Positions 40,492 through 49,908 of a stretch of 64,000 bases of DNA are shown one piece after another; position 1 is the first letter of the stretch; every line of letters starts with the position of its first letter. The notes beneath the pieces are model-generated. The model searched no databases. It worked only from the letters and a program-made list of their open reading frames with translations, and had not been told where the DNA came from. Position numbers and translations under genes: made by a program. This DNA is from Paenibacillus sp. RC334 (GTDB lineage: Bacteria > Bacillota > Bacilli > Paenibacillales > Paenibacillaceae): assembly GCF_030034735.1 (NCBI RefSeq), contig NZ_CP125370.1, positions 4,573,001 through 4,637,000 on the forward strand, given 5' to 3'.

Positions 40492-42570
40492 TCATTTCGC
40501 TGCCTGCGGCTTTTTTGGTGTACCATCCAACCCGTAAACCTCGTCATAAGCTTCAAATATTTTACGTGCCACAGGCCCGGCGCTCGTCGAGCCAAAGCCC
40601 CCTTCAGGAATAATGACCGCGACGGCCAGCTTCGGATTTTGACGCGGAGCAAAAGCAATGAACACCCCGTTATCTTTAACCGCACGTCCCACCACCTGCT
40701 GAGAAGTCCCCGTTTTACGGGCATAATCATACGGAAACCCGTTAAATGCTTTAACATCCGTAGCCATACCGCGAATCACCGTATTCCAGTACGTATCTGA
40801 AAAAGCGACCTCATTCAGCACCTTGGGCTTGAACTCACGCACGAGGTTGCCCTGATCATCCACAATTTTACTGACCAAATGCGGCTGCATGCGCTTGCCC
40901 TTTGTTGCCAGTACAGTTGTATACTGGGCAAGCTGCATCGCCGTATATTTCCCCTGTTGACCAAAGGATGCCTGTACCAAGCGTGTCAGCGCACTTTCAT
41001 GCTTGCTCGTATACTCAAGTCTGCCTGCCCACTCGCCCGGCAGATCGACTTCAGTCGGTACGCCTAATCCAAATTCTTTCATATACTTGTCCCATACATC
41101 AATGCCCTGATGCACCCCTGCATTACTTCCGTATTTGTCATACAGCGGCTTGCCAATCATATCCACCATGAAAGTATTCGACGAGAACTCAATTGCCTTG
41201 CTAGGTGTCAGAGGACCATATACATGTCCACTCGAATTACCGACCCGGCTTGATCGATTTTTACCATAGTATGCGCTCCCCGTATCCAGATAAGTTTGTC
41301 CGGGAGAAAATAAGTTTTCCTTCAACCCGATCAGCACGGTTAGGGGTTTAATGGTTGAACCCAGCAGCACCGAGGATTCTGGATGCGGACCCGCTTTTCC
41401 ACTAGGTACGGATTTAATCGTTCCATTCCCCATTTTATGCTGAATTTCGTCATATACCGAAGGCGATGTACTTCCCGTTTTCCATACATTGGAGTCATAG
41501 TCCGGCATACTGGCCATCGCTACGACATTCCCTGTCTCGACCTCCATCGCTACAGCGAAGCCGGTAGTGGCATCGCCGTGGAGCTTACCCGATACCGGAT
41601 GGGTATGAAGCCAACGAAGCTGATCAACAATCGCTTGTTCTGTTTTTTGCTGAATTTCCTTGTTAATGGTGGAATACAGATGGTATCCTTTTTTCGGAGG
41701 AGTAATGGATTCAATGCCTTCTGGCATGCTACGCGGATTTACCTCTATAGTTTTATAGCCGTTTTTTCCTCTCAGCTCATCCTGATACTGAAGCTCCAAG
41801 CCATCATATCCGACGGTCTCACTTTCCGAGTAAACCTGTTCGGGTCTTAGGACCTCCGAATTGGCTTGATATATCTCCTTGTATTTTGGCCGATTGGTAC
41901 GTGCTCCTTTGAACTTGTACATATATCCAATCGTTTGCACCGCCACCCGATCCGGGTCATAATGGCGCACACTCTCCTCCACAACTTCTACTCCGGGAAA
42001 CTCCTGCCGATGCTCCAGAAAATATGCGATTTCCTCCCGATTCAAGTCAGCTTTGACCAAGCGCGGAGTAAAGCCCCTGTATTGAGTGTAGTCCTTGTCC
42101 AGCCGTTCCTTAATTTTCTCTACATCAAGCTGCTCGCCCTCTGTACTTCCTAACTCATTCAGCTTGACAGCAAGCTTTTCAGCAAAAGTATTAAACTCGG
42201 GGAGCAGCTTTTTTCCCGGCTTACGGTCTTTTTCTGCTCGTTTGCTATAATCCTTGGGTAAGGTCACATACAGCGACTGTACCGGAGTTGAATACGCCAG
42301 CTTGACGAGACCCGTAGAGTCATAAATCGTGCCGCGTCTCGGGGCTAACGGGACATTTTTCGTATTTACGGATTGCTGCTGCTCCTTCAGCTCTGCCGAT
42401 TGCACAAACTGTAAGACCGCTAGTCTGGTAAAGATAATGGCAAATAACACAAAAACACTGAAAAAAAGAAGATTAGTCCGAAAAACCGTCCGCTTTTTTT
42501 GTGCCTCTTCATTTTCTTCATGGCTTTTCTTTTTGAATGAAAACTTCTTATCCAAACTGCCTCTGTCCAT
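40492..42570 (-). CDS. Class B penicillin-binding protein (first tandem copy)
   Basis: A 692-residue PBP2/PbpA-type transpeptidase. It has a charged cytoplasmic tail, one transmembrane helix (about residues 34-54), a dimerisation/pedestal domain, and a transpeptidase domain with SxxK (GSTIKP), SxN (SSNTF) and KTG (RKTGTSQQ). It cross-links peptidoglycan, probably with a partner SEDS protein not in the window. It is a close paralogue of the next gene upstream (42751-44835), sharing long identical blocks such as ARKTGTSQQ and AVAVIIPEGGFG, so the pair arose by duplication. Confidence 0.93.
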   Translation of the reverse strand: MDRGSLDKKFSFKKKSHEENEEAQKKRTVFRTNLLFFSVFVLFAIIFTRLAVLQFVQSAELKEQQQSVNTKNVPLAPRRGTIYDSTGLVKLAYSTPVQSLYVTLPKDYSKRAEKDRKPGKKLLPEFNTFAEKLAVKLNELGSTEGEQLDVEKIKERLDKDYTQYRGFTPRLVKADLNREEIAYFLEHRQEFPGVEVVEESVRHYDPDRVAVQTIGYMYKFKGARTNRPKYKEIYQANSEVLRPEQVYSESETVGYDGLELQYQDELRGKNGYKTIEVNPRSMPEGIESITPPKKGYHLYSTINKEIQQKTEQAIVDQLRWLHTHPVSGKLHGDATTGFAVAMEVETGNVVAMASMPDYDSNVWKTGSTSPSVYDEIQHKMGNGTIKSVPSGKAGPHPESSVLLGSTIKPLTVLIGLKENLFSPGQTYLDTGSAYYGKNRSSRVGNSSGHVYGPLTPSKAIEFSSNTFMVDMIGKPLYDKYGSNAGVHQGIDVWDKYMKEFGLGVPTEVDLPGEWAGRLEYTSKHESALTRLVQASFGQQGKYTAMQLAQYTTVLATKGKRMQPHLVSKIVDDQGNLVREFKPKVLNEVAFSDTYWNTVIRGMATDVKAFNGFPYDYARKTGTSQQVVGRAVKDNGVFIAFAPRQNPKLAVAVIIPEGGFGSTSAGPVARKIFEAYDEVYGLDGTPKKPQAAK

Positions 42571-42685
42571 ATTAGCAGGTCATTACTCCTTTCACCGGGT
42601 TATCATATCCCTGATCCTACCATAATAGTGGTAAATAACGATGAATTTAGTAGTTACAATTTTGTAAGAAAACATATAAATATCA

Positions 42686-42725
42686 TAAAAAAAGCTCCTC
42701 TCAGCACAAAGGCCAAGAAAAGCTT
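42686..42725 (-). terminator. Terminator between the two PBP genes
   Basis: On the minus strand AAGCTTTTCTT pairs with GAGAGGAGCTT (G-U pairs) and is followed by six U. It lies after the upstream PBP gene, so the two copies may be transcribed separately. Confidence 0.7.
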
Positions 42726-42750
42726 AAATAAAATTATACGTAGTACGTTA

Positions 42751-44835
42751 TTATGGCTGTTTGATTGCATTGGAATTGGATGTTGTAGCATCCTTTTTCT
42801 TAGGTACTCCGTCCAATCCATAAACTTCATCATAGGCATCAAAGATTTTACGTGCCACAGGTCCAGCGCTCGTCGCGCCAAAACCTCCTTCGGGAATAAT
42901 GACCGCTACGGCCAGCTTCGGATTCTTTCGTGGTGCAAATGCAATAAATACCCCGTTATCCTTCAGTTTCCCGCCTACGCTTTGCTGAGATGTACCTGTT
43001 TTGCGGGCGAAGTCATAAGGAAAACCATTAAATGCGCTGACATCTGTAGCCATCCCGCGTATAACTTCATTCCAGTAAGCATCCGGGAATTTCACTTCAT
43101 TCAGCACCTTCGGCTTAATCGTTTGGACTACATTGCCGTTGGTATCTTTAATTTGACTGACCAAATGCGGCTCCATCCGTTTGCCCTTGGTAGCCAGCAC
43201 GGCTGTATATTGTGCAAGCTGGAGCGTTGTATATTTCCCTTGCTGACCAAAAGAAGCATACGCCAACTTGGACAGTGACGACTCCTTGCTTCTAGGTCCA
43301 TACTCTCTTAACCCAGGATATTCCATTGGCAAATCTACCCCCGTAGACACACCTAGTCCAAACTCCTTCATGTAACGGTCCCATACATTCACACCTTGAT
43401 CTTCCTTGGCATTATTAATGTATTTGTTGTATAGTCTTTTGCCTACCATATCGACCATGAATGCATTCGAAGAATGTCGAATAGCAGATGCCGGGTCCAA
43501 TCCGCCATACACATGACCCGAAGAGTTACGTACCCGAGACGAATTGTTACGTCCAAAATAAGCAGCACCCGTATCCTGATAATAGGACGATGTACTGAAT
43601 AGACCTTCCTCTAAGCCCACCAACACAGATAGCGGTTTGATCGTGGAACCGAGCAATACAACCGACTCTGGATGTTGACCCGATTGACCGGAGCCGAAGG
43701 AGCGTATAGTACCATTCAAATATACATTTTGAATTTTCTTGTAGTTATCTGATGATATATTTCCGGTTTGCCAATAGTTCGCATCATAATCCGGCATACT
43801 GGCCATCGCCACTACATTCCCTGTATCCACTTCCATGGCTACAGCAAAGCCTGTCTTGGCATAAGGATGAGTCTTGCCAGATACAGCATGGGAATGCAAC
43901 CATCTTAATTGATCCATAATGGCGGTTTCTGTTTTAATCTGAATCTCTTTGTTAATGGTGGAATAAATGTTGTTTCCCTTCTGCGGAGGAGTAACGGAAT
44001 CTACACCCTCCGGCATATTACGCGGATCAATCGGGACCGTTTTGTAGCCATTTTTCCCTCGTAGCTGCTCCTGATATTGAAATTCCAGTCCATCAAAACC
44101 AACAGATTCGTTATCCATATAGATGAGTCCCGGATCATTTTCTGCTGACATGGATTTTTGAATGTCTTTATATTTTTTCAGGTTTTCACGGGCACTTTTA
44201 TAGCTTTTAATGTAACCCACTGTTTGGACAGCCACCGTATCAGGATCATAATGGCGTACAGTTTCCTCAACAACATCTAACCCTGGAAACTCGCTTTTAT
44301 GCTGCATGAAATAGGCAACTTCATCTTTATTAAGATTGGTTTTAATCAGGCGGGGCGTAAAACCGCTAAACCGTTGATAGTTCCGGTCCATAGCGTCCAT
44401 AATTTGCTCTGCCGTCATTTTCGGCTCATCTTTATTGCCATATTGAGCAAATCGATTTGCCAGCTTTTGTGTCATCTTTTCCAGCTCAGGCAGCAGCTTT
44501 TTATCTGGATTACGCTTTTCTTCCACGCTGTCACTATAATTCTTGGAGAGCGTGATATACAGCGATTGTACAGGTGTAGAATACGCCAGTCTGTTCTGCC
44601 CGGTTGAATCATAAATTGTTCCGCGAATCGGCGTAAGCGGTACGTTTTGGGTAACATTACTGGCCTCCTGCTGCTTAAGCTGAGGGCCCTCCACAAATTG
44701 AAGTATCGCCAGTCTTACGATAATGACCGTAAATATAATGAACGAGCTGAAAAAGAACAGATTGATCCGGAAGCTGAATCTTTTTCGGTCGGACGTCTCG
44801 TTGTCTTTTCCTTGCTCGTTGTCCATCTTTCTCAT
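42751..44835 (-). CDS. Class B penicillin-binding protein (second tandem copy)
   Basis: A 694-residue PBP2-type transpeptidase, paralogous to the gene just downstream. One transmembrane helix is at about residues 25-47, followed by the pedestal domain and transpeptidase motifs SxxK (STIKP), SxN (SSNAF) and KTG (RKTGTSQQ). It starts 20 bases after the transglutaminase-like gene, with which it probably forms an operon. The C-terminal tail is Asn/Ser/Thr-rich and diverges from the other copy. Duplicates of this kind may be specialised for growth and sporulation, as PbpA and PbpH are for cell shape (inference). Confidence 0.93.
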   Translation of the reverse strand: MRKMDNEQGKDNETSDRKRFSFRINLFFFSSFIIFTVIIVRLAILQFVEGPQLKQQEASNVTQNVPLTPIRGTIYDSTGQNRLAYSTPVQSLYITLSKNYSDSVEEKRNPDKKLLPELEKMTQKLANRFAQYGNKDEPKMTAEQIMDAMDRNYQRFSGFTPRLIKTNLNKDEVAYFMQHKSEFPGLDVVEETVRHYDPDTVAVQTVGYIKSYKSARENLKKYKDIQKSMSAENDPGLIYMDNESVGFDGLEFQYQEQLRGKNGYKTVPIDPRNMPEGVDSVTPPQKGNNIYSTINKEIQIKTETAIMDQLRWLHSHAVSGKTHPYAKTGFAVAMEVDTGNVVAMASMPDYDANYWQTGNISSDNYKKIQNVYLNGTIRSFGSGQSGQHPESVVLLGSTIKPLSVLVGLEEGLFSTSSYYQDTGAAYFGRNNSSRVRNSSGHVYGGLDPASAIRHSSNAFMVDMVGKRLYNKYINNAKEDQGVNVWDRYMKEFGLGVSTGVDLPMEYPGLREYGPRSKESSLSKLAYASFGQQGKYTTLQLAQYTAVLATKGKRMEPHLVSQIKDTNGNVVQTIKPKVLNEVKFPDAYWNEVIRGMATDVSAFNGFPYDFARKTGTSQQSVGGKLKDNGVFIAFAPRKNPKLAVAVIIPEGGFGATSAGPVARKIFDAYDEVYGLDGVPKKKDATTSNSNAIKQP

Positions 44836-44855
44836 GTGCCCTTTTCCACTCCTTT

Positions 44856-46010
44856 TTAAATCACTTTATCCTTGATATGTGTTTGGGCAAAACCAGGCGG
44901 ATTAAACCAGTCTCCACTCTGTGCCCAGGTCGGGTCTAACGGTACCCACTGATGCTGCCCACTCAAGTACACTTCATTCCAGGCATGTGAACCGTAGCCT
45001 CCCTGCCCGTTGTAACCAAGCCCGGTCACCACCTTGACCTGAAGTCCCTGAGAACGAGCCATCACCGCATAGAGGCGGGCATAGTCAATACAGACACCCT
45101 TGCGTGTATCAAACGTATCTCTGGGAGTCTGCTCATGCCAGTCACCACGCTGCTCATAGGCGTCCACCTTGCCGTAATCATAGCTAATACGCGTGCCTAC
45201 CCACTGATACAACGCTCTGGCTTTTTGCTCATCGCCGCTTGCCCCCTCTGTAATCTTGGTCGCGGCCTGCTCAATATCGTTCGGAATATCCCGGTCAATC
45301 ATTTCATATTTACGCTGCAAAATGCCGTTCAATTCCTTCGTGACGGCCTGCGTAAATACGGGCAGTTTATCCTTAATCAGCGTACCGGACAATGGTTCAA
45401 TGACCGATTGCGCCCCTTGTTTATAAATCGGTGAAGCCTGAACATAGCTGCTAAACCCGCTGTCCGGGTATAAGCTTACACCTATAAACAGTAACGCTAT
45501 GACCATCACAGCACGTGCTCCACCGATAAGGGTACCAATCCCGGCCCCCGCCAGCCTGCTGAAAAAGCCCGATTTCTTTTCCTGCTCACGTAGAGAGTTA
45601 TCCGATCTGCCACCCACCACCATCACATAAATCGCGCGCAGCACAAATTGCGCGACAGCATAGCTGAGCATGAACAATACGGCAAAACGCAGCAGCGGAA
45701 AGCCCTCAAGCCCTGCTACAAGCGTATAATAAAATTGCTCAATTCCGCTCAGTCCACGTTGTGGCAAATGCTCCATATAAGCGGCCAGCCATTGCTGCAC
45801 CTTCGGTGAAAGCCACATAGCCAACCCTAATGAGCACAGAATTCCGGCAACAGTCAGTATGCCATCCACAATGAGACTGAGTAGTGCACCTACAGATCTG
45901 GAAGCTCCCCGCCGCCAGCCCTGTATTAACGACAAAAGAACGATAACGATCAACAACACCGTCACGCCATTCCAATGAAGGACAGGCTCCAGCCAGGATG
46001 GTTTCATCAT
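44856..46010 (-). CDS. CvpA-like / transglutaminase-like membrane protein
   Basis: A 384-residue protein in two parts. The N-terminal half has four to five membrane helices in a CvpA-like pattern (LIQGWRRGASRSVGALLSLIVDGIL at the start). The C-terminal half is an extracytoplasmic transglutaminase-like domain whose Cys, His and Asp are present (RKGVCIDYARLY, YGSHAWNEVYL, VPLDPTWAQSGDW). It is transcribed with the small membrane protein upstream and the PBP downstream. A peptidase or cross-linking role at the wall is inferred from the fold and context. Confidence 0.85.
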   Translation of the reverse strand: MMKPSWLEPVLHWNGVTVLLIVIVLLSLIQGWRRGASRSVGALLSLIVDGILTVAGILCSLGLAMWLSPKVQQWLAAYMEHLPQRGLSGIEQFYYTLVAGLEGFPLLRFAVLFMLSYAVAQFVLRAIYVMVVGGRSDNSLREQEKKSGFFSRLAGAGIGTLIGGARAVMVIALLFIGVSLYPDSGFSSYVQASPIYKQGAQSVIEPLSGTLIKDKLPVFTQAVTKELNGILQRKYEMIDRDIPNDIEQAATKITEGASGDEQKARALYQWVGTRISYDYGKVDAYEQRGDWHEQTPRDTFDTRKGVCIDYARLYAVMARSQGLQVKVVTGLGYNGQGGYGSHAWNEVYLSGQHQWVPLDPTWAQSGDWFNPPGFAQTHIKDKVI

Positions 46011-46023
46011 GCTCCCCCTGTCT

Positions 46024-46509
46024 TTACGGCGACTGCGGCGACTGTTGTGTTACAGTCGAGCCTTTCGCACTTTCGATATATTTCTTGACGGTGTCGCTCA
46101 TGCTCCACTCGCCCAGCGGCATGCCTTGAAACCATACCTTGACCTTATCACCATCGAACGGGCCTTTTACCTCCAGGTTGGAGCTGGTTACCGAAAACGT
46201 ACCGTCTCCGTTAGAGGTGTATTTCGCATCCCGTCCTTCCTTGATCATCATGCTCAAGGCCTCGCTCTGAAACTTGTTAATCGCATCATCCTTCGCCTGG
46301 GTAACTACCTTGCCGACCTGATCAAAGGAAATACCGCTGTAGATTAGCAAGCCCACAACCACCACAATGACAAGCAGCCATTTAACAAGGGTTCTCACAA
46401 TCTTCAATATGACAAGCAATAGGACAAGCCCAATTAATATATATAGCCAGTTATCCTGAACGATCTGCCAATTATGTTTTAAAAATTCTGTCCAGACACT
46501 CTTATCCAT
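46024..46509 (-). CDS. Small membrane protein, first gene of the PBP operon
   Basis: A 161-residue protein with two adjacent membrane helices (about residues 22-62), then a soluble extracytoplasmic domain with Ser/Thr/Gln-rich ends (GKVVTQAKDDAINKFQSEALS, later VTSSNLEVKGPFDG). GGAG ribosome site. It lies 13 bases before the transglutaminase-like gene. Not recognised; probably an accessory of the same envelope module. Confidence 0.6.
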   Translation of the reverse strand: MDKSVWTEFLKHNWQIVQDNWLYILIGLVLLLVILKIVRTLVKWLLVIVVVVGLLIYSGISFDQVGKVVTQAKDDAINKFQSEALSMMIKEGRDAKYTSNGDGTFSVTSSNLEVKGPFDGDKVKVWFQGMPLGEWSMSDTVKKYIESAKGSTVTQQSPQSP

Positions 46510-46722
46510 TTCACTACACTCCCGTTTTCAACTGCATCTTTCGAATTGTAAAATCGTCTCTGTAATTATACATGATTACATAACTCCCTGTCAGCTTAGC
46601 TCTTTTCCGCCCCTTGTCCGCACAAAAAGGGTCTATGTTCGTCCACTCCAGCGTACAACTTAGAATGAGCTCATGCCACATAGCAGCTTAGAAAGTCTAT
46701 CTAGGGAAAGGGGGTCATCCAC

Positions 46723-47892
46723 TTGAAAACAGCCCTCTGGCTGTATCTGTTTTTGTTCATCGCTTTTTTTGATCTGCACGCACAATATCCTATTCTCACA
46801 CCATTCGCCATCTCTCTGGGCGCAGCGCCCACCTTTATCGGCTGGATGTTGGGCATATACTCCCTGACTCATCTGCCCGGTAATTTAATGGCGGGGCCAA
46901 GGGTAGATAAACACGGCAGCCGCCGATATATTATGTTCAGTCTGACAGCTGCAGGGCTCATCCTGATTATTCAGGCATATATTCATACGCCGTGGGAGCT
47001 GCTTTTTCTTCGTGCCATCAGCGGCTTTGTGCTGGCTTTTTTGTCCCCGGCTTGCATGACTATGCTCGCCCAGCTATCCGATCACCCGGTTACGCAGGGC
47101 AAATATATGTCGGGACATGGCGTCGTTCACACGCTAGCCTCTGTCCTGTCTCCAGCGGCAGGCGCGTTCATCGTAGCCAGCTTTGGCTTTAGCGAGACAT
47201 TCCGTTCCCTCGGCATCATTCTGGTGATCACAGGACTCATGGCTTATTTTACGTTACCCAAAACGGCACCCGCTCTCCTAGCTCAACGATCTGACGGACA
47301 TACGGCACCCGCTCCACTGACCGGGGCACAACCGCTTCTACCCTTCAATTGGCGTTACCTGCTTGTGCCTTTTGTTTTGGCGTGCGCACAAGGCATTTTA
47401 TTTTACGTAATCCCGTTGCGCAATAACGGTACTGCGTCCATGATGTCTACGGGACTGCTCTTTTCCATTATCAGTCTGGGAGCGCTCTGTACACTCAGTC
47501 TGCTTTTTCTAAACAAGTATTCACCGATGATACGGCTGATTTGCGGCATCATACTGATGTCGCTGTGCTTTTATGCCCTCGCCACCTTGCCCGAGTCCGT
47601 GATTGGAATCGTACTCTTTATACTGGGAACAGCCAAAGGCATTACTTTTCCAGCACTGGCCTCACTCTTTATACGGCTTGGAGGTGCACGCTTGGGCAAA
47701 ACCTTTGCGATGCAATCCATTGCAACGTCTCTCGGCTCCTTTGCCGGACCGGTGCTGGCTGGCCAGCTCCCCGTTCATTTTTCACCTTTTTTTATCGCTT
47801 TTCTGATTTTGATGACCGGCCTGCTGTTCATTCCCATTCAACGGTTATTCCCGGCACCGCCGCTGTCTACTTCAGGGCCGTATCATTCCTAG
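46723..47892 (+). CDS. MFS transporter
   Basis: A 389-residue major-facilitator protein with 12 hydrophobic segments and MFS loop motifs (AGPRVDKHGSRRYIMF after helix 2, and GKYMSGHGVVHTLASVLSPAAGAFI in helix 5, the antiporter-motif region). The start is TTG at 46723, with AAAGGGGG upstream. Substrate unknown; EmrD/Bcr-like drug efflux is possible. Confidence 0.85.
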   Translation: MKTALWLYLFLFIAFFDLHAQYPILTPFAISLGAAPTFIGWMLGIYSLTHLPGNLMAGPRVDKHGSRRYIMFSLTAAGLILIIQAYIHTPWELLFLRAISGFVLAFLSPACMTMLAQLSDHPVTQGKYMSGHGVVHTLASVLSPAAGAFIVASFGFSETFRSLGIILVITGLMAYFTLPKTAPALLAQRSDGHTAPAPLTGAQPLLPFNWRYLLVPFVLACAQGILFYVIPLRNNGTASMMSTGLLFSIISLGALCTLSLLFLNKYSPMIRLICGIILMSLCFYALATLPESVIGIVLFILGTAKGITFPALASLFIRLGGARLGKTFAMQSIATSLGSFAGPVLAGQLPVHFSPFFIAFLILMTGLLFIPIQRLFPAPPLSTSGPYHS

Positions 47893-48019
47893 ATCGTTTG
47901 AGATGCTCCCCCTGTAACGCCCAAAGAACCTTACAAAAAGGCGAATGCACAGTACCTAAATCCCTTATCAACATAGACTGGTTTGACTGAACATTTATGT
48001 ATGAAGGGAGGTGCATTCC

Positions 48020-48136
48020 GTGAGCCACTGTCATCCTGTAAGCCCTGTTTCTTGTGGTGGATTTGGGACTTCGACCGGCACCATTCTCGTTCTTTATATC
48101 CTGCTCGTCATTATTCTCCGTACTTGCTGGATTTAA
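48020..48136 (+). CDS. Tiny YjcZ-type sporulation protein
   Basis: A 38-residue protein with a GTG start and a strong GAAGGGAGG ribosome site. It is Cys/His/Gly-rich at the N-terminus (SHCHPVSPVSCGGFGTS), then one hydrophobic helix (TILVLYILLVIILRTCW). This is the pattern of the YjcZ/tiny-transmembrane family that is common and repeated in Bacillales and linked to spores. It lies between the MFS gene and the toprim gene. Confidence 0.75.
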   Translation: MSHCHPVSPVSCGGFGTSTGTILVLYILLVIILRTCWI

Positions 48137-48301
48137 TGTCTGAATTGCCCTAACATGCCGCCCTGTACCCATGCCTGCCACTCCCGGCAGGCTGTTTTGT
48201 TGCTTTTTTGCATGAGAACCCTGTTTGGAGCTACACTATACACATATTCTTTCATTTCCCGGGGAATTTCGAGCACAGGCTTTAAGCAGGGGGTGAGCAA
48301 G

Positions 48302-48643
48302 ATGACGATTACCGTTATCGTTGAAGGGAAAAATGACCGCAGTAAACTTCGTCGTTTACTTGATCCCGAGGTTCATATCTTATGCACCTTCGGCACGCTA
48401 AACTCAGTAAAACTGGAGTCCCTCCGCAAGAAGGCCAAGCATGAAGAAATATACTTATTTATGGACAATGACAGCTCAGGCAAAAAAATACGTGGTGTGC
48501 TTGCCGACTCTTTTCCAGATGCGCATCATATGTATACCCGCAAAGGATACGCAGGAGTAGAAGGCACACCAGATGAATATGTGATCGCCCAATTGGAAAA
48601 GGCAGGACTGGAAGAGTATATTTTATACCCGCCTGTTCTATAG
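48302..48643 (+). CDS. Toprim-domain protein
   Basis: A 113-residue single toprim domain. It shows the catalytic Glu of VIVEGKND near the N-terminus and the DxD of LFMDNDSSGKKI. Toprim folds occur in primases, topoisomerases, OLD nucleases and RNase M5. At this length it is most like the small RNase-M5-type proteins, but function is not established. The ATG at 48302 has AGGGGG 8 bases upstream; an in-frame GTG at 48293 is too close to it. Confidence 0.8.
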   Translation: MTITVIVEGKNDRSKLRRLLDPEVHILCTFGTLNSVKLESLRKKAKHEEIYLFMDNDSSGKKIRGVLADSFPDAHHMYTRKGYAGVEGTPDEYVIAQLEKAGLEEYILYPPVL

Positions 48644-48674
48644 TTATGAGAACCCTAGTCATGAAAACCATCCA

Positions 48675-48719
48675 CAAAAAAAGCTGTCCGCCAGGCCGAT
48701 TTATGCCTGATGGACAGCT
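48675..48719. terminator. Terminator between the toprim gene and ctaB
   Basis: AGCTGTCC (48682-48689) pairs with GGACAGCT (48712-48719), with an inner CAGGC/GCCTG. A seven-U tract follows on the minus strand (ctaB). The plus-strand tract is shorter. Confidence 0.75.
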
Positions 48720-48759
48720 AAATTTTACACAGCAATAAAATTTTAAAAAATATCTTGTC

Positions 48760-49704
48760 TTAGAACTTGTGAACCGTATCCACGATCATCAGCAGAAAGC
48801 TGAGTGTCAGATGGTTAATGGAAAAGAAAAATACTTTTTTAGCCCAGGAATCCGTCTCTTCTTCTTTAATGGTAAAACCTTTAAAGGCATAAAAGGCCCA
48901 GAGCACGGACAGCAATACGGAAATGATCATAAAAATCATGCCAGCATATCCATAAGCATACATCAGGATCGGTACCGGAATCAGCAACACGATATAAGGA
49001 ATCATTTGAATTTTAGTACGGTGAATACCTTTCACGACAGGCAACAACGGAAATCCTGCTGCACGGTATTCTTCGACCCTGCGGATTGCAAGTGCCCAAA
49101 AATGTGGAGGCTGCCATAGGAACAAAAGGGCGAATAAGAGCCATGCGCCCAAGTCAATACGACCCGAAGCGGCTACATAGCCGATCACAGGAGGCATTGC
49201 GCCCGAAATACCGCCAATGGATGTACTCCATGTGGATGAGCGTTTCAGCCAAAGCGTGTAAATACCGACGTATACGAACATGCCGAGTATACCGAGCAAT
49301 CCTGCCTTGACACCAGAAAAAAAGAACAGTACAGCCAGCCCGACAACACCCAAAATAATAGCGTATGACAATACCGTTGTGGGAGTCAAACGCCCTGTTG
49401 GCAGTGAGCGATTGCGTGTACGCTCCATTTTCAAATCCAGTTCACGATCAAAATAGTTATTAAAAACACAAGAAGACGCCATAACCAGCATTGTACCTAG
49501 CAACGTCAGAATCAGCTTTATATAGTCAACGTCCCATTGTGAGGCCAACCAAAAACCACCAAATGCCGCAACCAGATTAGTGCGGAGAATGCCTGGCTTG
49601 GTGACTGTTATAAAATCTTTCCATGTACCCGCCTTACCGGGTGGTTTGGATTTAACCGAATAGGTAGCCGTATCTGAAGTAGCCTTATAACTAATATTGT
49701 CCAT
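48760..49704 (-). CDS. ctaB: Protoheme IX farnesyltransferase (haem O synthase, CtaB)
   Basis: A 314-residue UbiA-family prenyltransferase with about nine helices. The prenyl-diphosphate/Mg site NNYFDRELDLKMERTRNRSLP matches N(x)3D(x)3D, and the second motif near WQPPHFWALAI is typical of CtaB. The frame opens at 49926, but the ATG at 49704 has GGGGGAG upstream and gives the normal length. It makes haem O, the substrate for CtaA (34.3 kb). Confidence 0.94.
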   Translation of the reverse strand: MDNISYKATSDTATYSVKSKPPGKAGTWKDFITVTKPGILRTNLVAAFGGFWLASQWDVDYIKLILTLLGTMLVMASSCVFNNYFDRELDLKMERTRNRSLPTGRLTPTTVLSYAIILGVVGLAVLFFFSGVKAGLLGILGMFVYVGIYTLWLKRSSTWSTSIGGISGAMPPVIGYVAASGRIDLGAWLLFALLFLWQPPHFWALAIRRVEEYRAAGFPLLPVVKGIHRTKIQMIPYIVLLIPVPILMYAYGYAGMIFMIISVLLSVLWAFYAFKGFTIKEEETDSWAKKVFFFSINHLTLSFLLMIVDTVHKF

Positions 49705-49908
49705 AGTGAGTAACTCCCCCTTAGAGATATATGAATTCGGGAGTAAGTTGAACTCCGATATAAATTTTATCATATAGTTTCCGTAAAAAGTTTGACAGAA
49801 AACGCACAAAACGTTCACAATTTCGATAACGAATCGAGCTTGCTGATCGTTTACAGTAAATTGGGGTAGTAATAAGTACAGGATACAATACAAAAAGGAG
49901 CGACAGAT

